Of a DNA stretch of 64,000 bases, positions 1-6,875 are shown piece by piece (the first letter of the stretch is position 1; each line of letters starts with the position of its first letter). The stretch lies in assembly GCF_024349785.1 (NCBI RefSeq), contig NZ_AP018817.1, positions 1,891,501 through 1,955,500 of the forward strand, written 5' to 3'. The stretch is from Sphingomonas bisphenolicum (GTDB lineage: Bacteria > Pseudomonadota > Alphaproteobacteria > Sphingomonadales > Sphingomonadaceae). The translations under genes were made by a program, and so were the position numbers. The notes under the pieces are model-generated. The model searched no databases. It had not been told where the DNA came from and saw nothing but the letters and a program-made list of their open reading frames with translations.

Positions 1-2227
1 CGCGGCTTCGATAGTCATAATTCACCTGATCCGAATGGAAGCCCGGACGATAGGTGAAGAGGGCGCGGATGAAAGGCGTATAGTCCCCGGTCGGGATTCG
101 CAGTTCCGTATTCGCGGTCAGGCTGAAATCGGGAACCTCCGCCATCCGGCCGCTAGTGCGGCAGTAGCTGACATTGCCGGTTCCTGTGATTTTCGGCGTA
201 CCGTTCTGATTGGGCGAGCCCGATCCGTCAAAGTCGTTGCAAGGCACCAGCGCATTGCTGAAGCGGGCACGTGTATATGCGGCGGAAACATTCATGTCCC
301 ATGTATCGATAAAGCGCGCATCGATAGATGCCTCTATGCCTTTGACTTTGGCATTTGCATTATAGTTGAAGTCGAAACCACCATTGGTGCTGTCGATGGC
401 GTTGTTGATCGCTGGACCCGTCGCGTCACACTGACCGTTGATTTCGGGGCAATTATATTGGATGGCCGTGAAACGGCTGAGAAACCCGTTGAACTTCTGG
501 TAAAAGGCCGCGATGGAGTAATTTATCTTGCGGTCCATGACGGAGCCCTTGAGGCCGACTTCGAACGAGTCTGTCTTTTCTGCCCGCGTGCTGATCAGAT
601 CGTCGCTGATCGCGGCGGGCACCGATACGCCGGTGCTGCCCGCGCGGAAGGAATGGCCATAGGCGAAATAGGCGTTCATCGTGTCGGCAAGCGCATAGTT
701 CACCGTTACGCCGCCCGTAATGGGTTTGTTCACGCGCTTCTGGAGATTGGCGGGGATGATTTCCGTCGGTCCCACGGTCAGCACATAATCGGCCGGAGCG
801 CCCGGAAATGGAAAATCGGGAAACGGTCCCAGATCCAGCGTCTGCTGTGTCGTCTGAATGGCCTTGAGGATCGAATAGCGAACGCCACCTTCGATCGTCA
901 GCGGGCCGGTCTTGTAGCGCAGGTTGGCGTTGAACGACCAGGTCCGGGTATAGACCGGCACCACGACATGAACGCCTACCGGAAAGCGGTTGGGAATGGT
1001 CGTGCCAGGGATTAAACCATTGGGATCGAGCGGAAAGGAGAAACTGTCGTTGCGTTGGTCAACAATAGTGGTTCCGGTCTGCTTGGTGTAGAAGATGCCG
1101 AGGCCGCCTCCCAATCCTTCCTGATTGTTGGTGCTCCAGCGCAATTCGGCCGTGTCCACCTTATAGGGGGTAATGACCTTGGAAGCCTGGATATAGTTGG
1201 GCACGGCATTGCTTGGGTCCAGGTCGCGCTGAATCTTCAACTTGCTGAACTGATGCGCGCCCACGAAGGATAGCGTCGATCCTCCCAGATCATAGTCGAA
1301 GGCCAGATTGACCAGATGGGTCTCGTTCTGGTTGCGAAAAATGCCCTCGCTGACTGCGCCATAATCCGATGGACTAAGATTGGGGCCGGAGACGAAGCTT
1401 GGGTCCTTGAGAGGAAATCCGACGAAGATGGCCGGGCTGTAGACTGGCTCGTTTCCACTGCCGACCACTTGTTGGAACTGGCGATTGTCAGCGGTCAGAT
1501 ATTGATAGGTGAGATAGGCGCTCAAAGCGTCGCTTGGGCGCCAGCCCAATGTGATGCGCGCGCTTTCGGTCCTGCTGCGCGAACGCTCGCCGAGGTTGAC
1601 GTTTGTGACATTGTTCAGGCGATTGCCGTCGACCAAGCCGGCCACGCGGATCGCCAGCGTGTCGGAAAAGGGGAGGGAGACGCCGCCCTGGACGTTGTAG
1701 CCCGCACGATCGGTGGCGGTCGATTGCATGAAACCTTCGATCGTGTCGAAATTCGGGCGGCGGGTGCCAATGGTGATTGAACCAGCGGGCGCCGACAATC
1801 CACGCAACAGGCCCTGCGGACCGCGCAATATCTCGATCTGGGAAATGTCGTATAGCGCGGTATAGGCGGTCTGCGCGTCGGTTGGCACCTCATTATAATA
1901 GACTTGGACGGCAGGAGCAGTGCCCTGATCCGGATCGAAGGTGACGCCGCGCAGGGTTGTAGTGTTGTTGCGACCGGTCGTATTCGTCAACTCCAAACCG
2001 GGCGCGAGTTGCTGCACGTCTTTGGCATCGAAAATATTGAATTTCTGTATTTGCTCTCCCGTCGCGACATTGACGGACATCGATACTTCCTGAAGCTTTT
2101 CCTCGCGGCGGGTGGCCGTAACAATTATCTCTGTATCCGTGACTTGAGCGCTGACGATTTCAGGCAATGTAAGGGCCAAAAGGCTGCAGCACAGCAATAG
2201 GCTGCGCGAAACACGCTTGGTTCGCAT
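1..2227 (-). CDS. TonB-dependent outer-membrane receptor A (3' end outside window)
   Basis: Reading the complement from ATG at 2227 gives about 742 codons without a stop to the window edge. There is a signal peptide ending SAQ-V, an early plug motif EIIVTATRREEKLQEV, plug signatures (LRGPQGLLRG, GSITI) and a beta-barrel with YRPGF near the edge. By comparison with the paralogue starting at 14881, some 80 C-terminal residues lie outside. The role is energised uptake of a bulky substrate across the outer membrane. The substrate is unknown; proximity to secreted rhamnosidases and a beta-glucosidase suggests a glycoside or its product. GGGGAGGAT just upstream is the ribosome binding site. The leader carries two hairpins, listed separately. 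Confidence 0.9.
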   Translation of the reverse strand, partial: MRTKRVSRSLLLCCSLLALTLPEIVSAQVTDTEIIVTATRREEKLQEVSMSVNVATGEQIQKFNIFDAKDVQQLAPGLELTNTTGRNNTTTLRGVTFDPDQGTAPAVQVYYNEVPTDAQTAYTALYDISQIEILRGPQGLLRGLSAPAGSITIGTRRPNFDTIEGFMQSTATDRAGYNVQGGVSLPFSDTLAIRVAGLVDGNRLNNVTNVNLGERSRSRTESARITLGWRPSDALSAYLTYQYLTADNRQFQQVVGSGNEPVYSPAIFVGFPLKDPSFVSGPNLSPSDYGAVSEGIFRNQNETHLVNLAFDYDLGGSTLSFVGAHQFSKLKIQRDLDPSNAVPNYIQASKVITPYKVDTAELRWSTNNQEGLGGGLGIFYTKQTGTTIVDQRNDSFSFPLDPNGLIPGTTIPNRFPVGVHVVVPVYTRTWSFNANLRYKTGPLTIEGGVRYSILKAIQTTQQTLDLGPFPDFPFPGAPADYVLTVGPTEIIPANLQKRVNKPITGGVTVNYALADTMNAYFAYGHSFRAGSTGVSVPAAISDDLISTRAEKTDSFEVGLKGSVMDRKINYSIAAFYQKFNGFLSRFTAIQYNCPEINGQCDATGPAINNAIDSTNGGFDFNYNANAKVKGIEASIDARFIDTWDMNVSAAYTRARFSNALVPCNDFDGSGSPNQNGTPKITGTGNVSYCRTSGRMAEVPDFSLTANTELRIPTGDYTPFIRALFTYRPGFHSDQVNYDYRSR

Positions 2228-2246
2228 GGATATCCTCCCCATTATG

Positions 2247-2299
2247 CTCGATCCGCCTTTTTTGCTGGATCGAACAGAGGCATTTTCTCAATGCCTCTG
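2247..2299 (-). promoter_or_regulatory. Structured 5' leader of TonB receptor A: two hairpins
   Basis: Upstream of the ATG at 2227, in transcript order, is a perfect 10-bp stem CAGAGGCATT/AATGCCTCTG (2275-2299, 5-nt loop). It is followed by a 7-bp stem TCGATCC/GGATCGA around 2249-2274 whose loop holds an A6 run in the mRNA sense, then the Shine-Dalgarno. Neither hairpin ends in a U-tract. They could affect mRNA stability or translation, or be a protein-binding site; I recognise no known riboswitch. Confidence 0.4.
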
Positions 2300-2633
2300 T
2301 GCGTAACTTATATACATGATGGCGACGCGTGTAAAAGGGTATTTGCACGGCTCCGACCGATATTGTGATCGGGCGTTTTTCGATGTCAGCTCGGACAGGA
2401 AGCGATGATTTAGACTGTCTTTATCTATCTAAAAACTTAGAAAAGTAACAATTCGTCTCGGCAATGTTTAGTTTATGGCGCTGGCTCTCCGGATGCCCAT
2501 CTGTCGGACTTCGCAGGCATCTGACAAAAATGATATTAGAAATGGCGCCGTCATGGAATTTGAATATGCGTAGAAAATCAGAAAATATGATACGATTATA
2601 TCGAAATTGTGCCACCAGTATTCTATGCGCGCC
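2300..2633. other. AT-rich intergenic stretch without a recognisable gene
   Basis: This stretch lies between the leader of TonB receptor A and the RND remnant. An open frame runs from 2464 into the RND-like segment, but its first 50 or so codons resemble nothing I know. The base composition is clearly lower in GC than the flanking genes. I see no mobile-element ends. Confidence 0.4.
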
Positions 2634-2832
2634 GCGGCCCATCGTGATGACGATCGTGGCGCTGGCGATAATAGGTGGCCTCATCACGTCGACGGCGCTC
2701 TCTCTCATCTTCGTGCCGGTCGTTTATGAAATCGTCGAAAGCATCGAGCACTGGATTGCGCGCAAAGCGACACGCCTGGTGACGCCGCGTAAGCCCGGCG
2801 ACGACGACCCGATCCCGATGGCGCCAACGTGA
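2634..2832 (+). pseudogene. C-terminal remnant of an RND efflux permease
   Basis: The frame encodes APRPIVMTIVAL joined directly to AIIGGLITSTALSLIFVPV and then a hydrophilic tail to a stop at 2832. Both pieces are typical of the last part of HAE1/AcrB-type inner-membrane RND pumps: the RPIxMT segment and the final transmembrane helix. In intact pumps roughly 25-30 residues separate them, so this looks like an internal deletion on top of loss of the whole N-terminus. No other pump subunit is nearby. It is unlikely to be functional. Confidence 0.65.
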
Positions 2833-2873
2833 CGGATAGAAAAAGATGAATCCGAAAACAGGCTTGCTTAATC

Positions 2874-2887
2874 GAACTATATCGTTC
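2874..2887. promoter_or_regulatory. Copy 1 of recurrent 14-bp palindrome (GAACTATATCGTTC)
   Basis: Matches the perfect palindrome GAACGATATCGTTC (found at 38399) at 13 of 14 positions, with flanks ATC and AAT extending the dyad. It sits between the RND remnant and an Lrp-like fragment, so its original target may be gone. It is probably a repressor operator of TetR type (inference). Confidence 0.45.
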
Positions 2888-2927
2888 AATTATAAGATGC
2901 CTTCTAGGCATTTCTCCTAACTCATCT

Positions 2928-2957
2928 TGGGCCGGTCGTCAGACTGGCCCATTTTTT
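2928..2957 (+). terminator. Rho-independent terminator after the RND remnant
   Basis: TGGGCCGGT, a 6-nt loop, then ACTGGCCCA form a 9-bp stem with one G-U pair, followed immediately by six T residues. It terminates plus-strand transcription, presumably that of the former efflux gene. Confidence 0.8.
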
Positions 2958-3048
2958 ATCAGATGTCGTTGGAATGATGGCCCGACTGACGGGGGCATTT
3001 GGGGAGCAAATTGCAGTGTGAGTCAGGAGAACGCGGCCCCCGGCACTG

Positions 3049-3198
3049 CGGCGGCTGGACAGGCTGGACGCCGCAATCATCGCTATTCTGCGCATCAACG
3101 GTCGTGCAACCACTCGGGAAATCGCCTGGCATCTGTCGGTGGCCGAAATGACGGTTCCCGTGCGATTGAAGAAAATGGAGGATGCCCGCGTGAGCGCT
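3049..3198 (+). pseudogene. Lrp/AsnC-type helix-turn-helix fragment
   Basis: The frame reads LDRLDAAIIAILRINGRATT followed by REIAWHLSVAEMTVPVRLKK and MEDARV. This is the characteristic N-terminal winged HTH of Lrp/AsnC regulators (LDxxDxxIL...NGR...ELA...LS...V..R...LE..G). There is no good start codon, since an in-frame stop lies just upstream at 3019-3021. The effector-binding RAM domain is absent, the frame running into the next gene's terminator. It is a regulator remnant. Confidence 0.55.
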
Positions 3199-3217
3199 GG
3201 CGGAATGCGTATCGGAC

Positions 3218-3246
3218 AAAAAAGGCGCCCGCTGGGGCGCCCTTTT
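3218..3246 (-). terminator. Rho-independent terminator of the small secreted protein gene
   Basis: GGCGCCC-loop-GGGCGCC stem (3224-3241) flanked by A6 on the left, which is the U-tract for the minus strand. It lies about 25 nt past the stop of the gene ending at 3269. TTTT on the right makes it potentially bidirectional. Confidence 0.75.
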
Positions 3247-3268
3247 CGTCTCATGTTTGTCGCTCTTT

Positions 3269-3586
3269 TCAGTGCAGCTTCGCAAGTTCAGCGTCGATCG
3301 CCGCGAGACGGGCGTCCGTGACCTCGTCCGGCGAATATTGCTGAATGGCCTTCAGGGTCATTCCGCGAGCCATGTCGACCTGATCGTTGGTGGTCAGGCC
3401 GGGGATGTGCTTTTCGACGATAGCCTTGGCGACAGGATCGTCGAGCAATGTGCCGAGATCGGTATCCGTAGACGTATATTTCGGCTTAGCCGGGGCCGAA
3501 GATGCAGGAGCAGATGTCGTCTGGGCCAGCACGGGCGTGCTCGCTAGTGTCAGAGTCACGGCAGCGGCAATCAGGAAACGGCGCAT
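3269..3586 (-). CDS. Small secreted protein of unknown function (105 aa)
   Basis: Has a clear Sec signal peptide (MRRFLIAAAVTLTLAS, cleavage near VLA-Q), a short Ser/Ala/Pro-rich linker and a helical, acidic C-terminal domain of about 70 residues with no cysteine. I do not recognise the family; similar short periplasmic proteins often accompany secreted glycosidases in sphingomonads. It has its own terminator and a copy of the 14-bp palindrome 37 bp upstream of its start. This suggests independent control, perhaps by the TetR protein encoded next door. ATG at 3586 is preceded by AAGGAGGAT. Confidence 0.75.
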   Translation of the reverse strand: MRRFLIAAAVTLTLASTPVLAQTTSAPASSAPAKPKYTSTDTDLGTLLDDPVAKAIVEKHIPGLTTNDQVDMARGMTLKAIQQYSPDEVTDARLAAIDAELAKLH

Positions 3587-3622
3587 GTTTCGGTATCCTC
3601 CTTATCGATAGAGGGTCATATC

Positions 3623-3636
3623 GCACGATACCGTTC
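3623..3636. promoter_or_regulatory. Copy 2 of recurrent palindrome (GCACGATACCGTTC)
   Basis: 12 of 14 positions match GAACGATATCGTTC. It lies between the end of the TetR gene and the start of the small secreted protein gene, in promoter position for the latter. Confidence 0.4.
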
Positions 3637-3648
3637 TAAATTCAAGTC

Positions 3649-4299
3649 CTACCAAAGGGCTCTGGCCGCCATGAATAGATCGGTGGTTCCGTCTGCTGCT
3701 CCGATGATTTCTTCCAGCGTGATGGGGTGTTCGCCGCTTTCCTGTAGATGCCATCCGGTAATGGCGGACACGAACATGCGTGCGATGGTTTCGGGCTGGC
3801 GGGCAGGAATGCCGTCCCTTTCGGCGGCTTCTGCGATATCCCGGGCGATCAGGCGCACGATGTAGAGATAGCCCGCCTCGTACATCGCCTTCGACAATTG
3901 CGGGAAGCGCTCGCGCGTGGCGAAGAGCAGGCGCTGAAATGCGAGGACTTCGGGCTGGGTTACAGAATGCGCGATGGTATGGCCGTGATGTCGTAAACGC
4001 TCCCCGATATCTTTGCTGAGCAGGTGATCCTGTTGCGCTGCTTCGGCGGACCACTGGTTCACCCTGTTCTCGACGATCGCTGTGAACAGTGCTTCCTTGG
4101 AGGGATAACGGGCGTACAGCGTCCCTTTGGAGACTCCTGCGACAGCAGCGATATTCTCCATTGCGACAGCATCGTAGCTGCCTCCAAGAAACATATCGCG
4201 GGCGGTCGTCAGGATTGTCTGCTCAATCGCAGCCAACTGATCGGCGGTAGGACGGCCCCTTTTGGGCACGAAGGCTTTGGCGGTGCTTTTCTTTGGCAT
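3649..4299 (-). CDS. TetR/AcrR-family transcriptional regulator (216 aa)
   Basis: Basic N-terminus (KRGRPTADQ), then a TetR HTH at about residues 28-70 with AMENIAAVAGVSKGTLYARY, followed by the variable helical ligand domain. Presumably a dimeric repressor that releases DNA on binding a small molecule. It is divergent from the GH3 gene, with a palindrome copy at 4375 in the shared promoter and another at 3623 beyond its 3' end. It is therefore the first candidate for the factor reading that motif (inference). The inducer is unknown; a glycoside or aglycone would fit the context. Confidence 0.9.
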   Translation of the reverse strand: MPKKSTAKAFVPKRGRPTADQLAAIEQTILTTARDMFLGGSYDAVAMENIAAVAGVSKGTLYARYPSKEALFTAIVENRVNQWSAEAAQQDHLLSKDIGERLRHHGHTIAHSVTQPEVLAFQRLLFATRERFPQLSKAMYEAGYLYIVRLIARDIAEAAERDGIPARQPETIARMFVSAITGWHLQESGEHPITLEEIIGAADGTTDLFMAARALW

Positions 4300-4374
4300 G
4301 TCGCCCCTTTTTTGGCCGATGCCGGGATTGGAAGCAATGATGGAGATAGGAAATCGACCGTCATGCCATTAATC

Positions 4375-4388
4375 GAACGATAGCGATC
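4375..4388. promoter_or_regulatory. Copy 3 of recurrent palindrome (GAACGATAGCGATC)
   Basis: 12 of 14 match to GAACGATATCGTTC with ATC on the left flank. It lies in the divergent promoter between the TetR gene (start 4299) and the GH3 gene (start 4481), a classic place for an autoregulatory operator. Confidence 0.5.
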
Positions 4389-4480
4389 GAATATTGACCG
4401 GGCAACAGAAGCGCGTTATCCCAGCCCCATAATCAATGGGTGGCCGCCGGCCTGCCCTGTCGAGGGGATAGCAGACCATC

Positions 4481-6688
4481 ATGACCAAGCTACCTGCCGC
4501 GCTTTGCCTGGCTCTTATTGGCAGTATTTCGGCGCAAGCCAGGGAAGAAACTGTTCCCGCAGACCGGCGCGCAGAAAATGCGCTGGCGGAAATGACCTTT
4601 GCGGAGAAGCTGCGTCTTCTCCATGGCCCTATCGCCGCCATGGTCGCTCCGGCGAAGCGTCCCCAGGGGATGACGGTCGGCGCGGGCTATGTCGAGGGGG
4701 TGGAACGGTTAGGTGTTCCGATGCTGGTTGAAACGGATGCCAGCCTGGGCGTTTCGAACCTGATGGATATGCGCAAAGGCGACGTGGCGACGGCGCTTCC
4801 ATCCGGCATGTCGCTGGCTGCCAGTTGGGACCCGCAGTTGGCGCGCGCGGGCGGGGCGATGATCGGGGCGGAAGCGCGTGCCAAGGGGTTCAACGTCATG
4901 CTGGTTGGCGGCGTCAATCTGGTGCGAGATCCGCGAGCGGGACGGAATTTCGAATATCTGGGCGAAGATCCGCTCTTGGCGGGTATTCTGGTTGGCGGGC
5001 AAATTGCCGGGGTCCAATCCAACAATATTATCGCCACTATCAAGCATTATGCCCTCAATAATCAGGAGACTGGCCGCAATGTCGCTTCGGTCGAAATGGA
5101 CGAGGCGTCGATGCGGGAAAGCGATCTGCTGGCCTTTCAAATCGGCATCGAAAGGGGCGATCCGGGTTCCGTGATGTGCAGCTATAATCGGGTGGGTGGC
5201 ATCTATACCTGCGAACATCCATTTTTGCTGACGGACGTGCTGCGCCGGGATTGGGGTTATAAGGGCTTCGTCATGTCGGACTGGGGCGCCGTTCATTCGA
5301 CCGAGGCGATCCTTGCGGGTCTCGACCAGCAGTCGGGCGAGCAACTGGATGGAAAGCGCTATTTCTCCGACCTGCTCGTCAAGGCGGTTGAGGAGGGCAG
5401 CGTTCCTAGAACTGCCATCGATACCGCTGCACGGCGTGTCCTGCGCGCCATGTACGCGCATGGCGTCGCGGACCATCCGCTGCAACCTGGACAATCGATC
5501 GACTATGACGCGCATGCCGCCATCGCGCAGCGCGCCGCCGAACAGGGCATCGTGCTGTTGCGCAACGAGCAGAACATGCTTCCGCTTGCGGCGTCGGTCA
5601 GGCGGATCGTCGTCATCGGGGGCAATGCCGATATCGGCGTGCCGGGCGGTGGCGGGTCGAGCCAGGTTGCGCCGGTCGGGGGCTTGAAGCGTGTGACCAA
5701 GGGCGCGTCGAGCGGTCCCGCCGCCGGCTTCGCCAAGCGCGGCTATGGCGGTACGGCGCCACTCGACGCGCTGCGCGCCGAATTGCCGGATGCGGACATC
5801 CGCTATCTGGATGGCAAGGATGTCGCGGCAGCGGCCGGGGCGGCCGGGGCGGCGGATATGGCGATCATCTTCGCCGAAAAATATGCAGCGGAGGCCATCG
5901 ATCAGCCCGACCTGTCGTTGGGGGAAGGGCAGGACGAATTGATCGATGCGGTCGCGAGCGCCAACGGCAAAACCGTGGTGGTGCTTGAGACCGGCAATCC
6001 GGTTATCATGCCATGGCAAACGAAGGTGTCTGCGATCCTGTCCGCCTGGTATGGCGGGCAGCGTGGGGGGGCGGCGATCGCCCGCGTGCTGACAGGTAAG
6101 GTCAATCCTTCGGGGCATTTGCCGGTGACGTTCCCTGCGTCGGTGGAGCAACTGCCCAATCCGGTACTTCCCGGCTCCAACGCGCCAGCGGCGGACAAGG
6201 AAACCCGCGCTGTATATGGGCTCCAGGCCGGGACCAAGCCGTTCGACATTCATTATCCCGAAGCGTCAGACGTCGGTTATCGGTGGTTCGACCGGAAGGG
6301 CACGAAGCCGCTTTACCCCTTCGGCTATGGCCTCAGCTATACCAGCTTTCGCTATGAGGGACTGAAGGTCACGGGCGGCAAGACCCTGACGGTCCGTTTC
6401 ACAGTGACCAACAGCGGCAGCCGCGAGGGTGCCGATGTGCCGCAAATCTATGTCACCCGGCCCGGCAAGGCGAAACGGCTGATCGGCTGGGCGAAGCCGG
6501 ACCTGAAGCCCGGCGAAAGCCGAGAAGTAACGGTTATAGCCGATCCCCGCGTGCTGGCCGATTTCAATGCCCGGACGCAACGCTGGGAAATGTCGGCAGG
6601 GAAACTTAGGGTTGAGGTTTCGACGTCCGCCTCCGATCCGGTGTTGACCGGCGTGGTCCGGCTCGACCGTATCGATCGGAAGCCCTGA
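4481..6688 (+). CDS. Exported glycoside hydrolase family 3 (beta-glucosidase type)
   Basis: 735 residues with a signal peptide ending AQA-R at 20. The GH3 N-terminal barrel includes the KHY/ALNNQE segment near 188-196 and the nucleophile motif VMSDWG with Asp267. Next come the second alpha/beta domain (QGIVLLRNEQNMLPL) and the C-terminal FnIII-like domain (YPFGYGLSYT, GADVPQIYV). It removes beta-linked glucose or a similar sugar from the non-reducing end in the periplasm. The rhamnosidase genes follow 190 bp later on the same strand, so it likely acts after rhamnose removal on a glucose-rhamnose glycoside. Exact sugar specificity cannot be read from the sequence. Confidence 0.92.
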   Translation: MTKLPAALCLALIGSISAQAREETVPADRRAENALAEMTFAEKLRLLHGPIAAMVAPAKRPQGMTVGAGYVEGVERLGVPMLVETDASLGVSNLMDMRKGDVATALPSGMSLAASWDPQLARAGGAMIGAEARAKGFNVMLVGGVNLVRDPRAGRNFEYLGEDPLLAGILVGGQIAGVQSNNIIATIKHYALNNQETGRNVASVEMDEASMRESDLLAFQIGIERGDPGSVMCSYNRVGGIYTCEHPFLLTDVLRRDWGYKGFVMSDWGAVHSTEAILAGLDQQSGEQLDGKRYFSDLLVKAVEEGSVPRTAIDTAARRVLRAMYAHGVADHPLQPGQSIDYDAHAAIAQRAAEQGIVLLRNEQNMLPLAASVRRIVVIGGNADIGVPGGGGSSQVAPVGGLKRVTKGASSGPAAGFAKRGYGGTAPLDALRAELPDADIRYLDGKDVAAAAGAAGAADMAIIFAEKYAAEAIDQPDLSLGEGQDELIDAVASANGKTVVVLETGNPVIMPWQTKVSAILSAWYGGQRGGAAIARVLTGKVNPSGHLPVTFPASVEQLPNPVLPGSNAPAADKETRAVYGLQAGTKPFDIHYPEASDVGYRWFDRKGTKPLYPFGYGLSYTSFRYEGLKVTGGKTLTVRFTVTNSGSREGADVPQIYVTRPGKAKRLIGWAKPDLKPGESREVTVIADPRVLADFNARTQRWEMSAGKLRVEVSTSASDPVLTGVVRLDRIDRKP

Positions 6689-6875
6689 GCCATGATTCCG
6701 GCGCCGACCGCCGAACCATCATCGGCGAGCCGACGGGTGACGCTATCTCGGTCGGCGCGCTCCATCACATGTTATTATGATGCGCCCGCATTTTCTGAGG
6801 CCGCGGGTTTGCGGAGGGCGGCAGCTAGGAAGCGCTGTGTCCCGTCACCTTTTAAAGAGAAGGGCCTGTGAAGAC

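Noticed and set aside
35..1015. Plus-strand open frame of 326 codons at the left edge
   Set aside because: The minus strand encodes the TonB receptor continuously through here.
4709..6253. Long minus-strand open frame of 514 codons
   Set aside because: Antisense to the GH3 gene. The sense frame has all GH3 motifs; high-GC codon bias creates such shadows. Product rich in Arg/His/Asp with no known domain.
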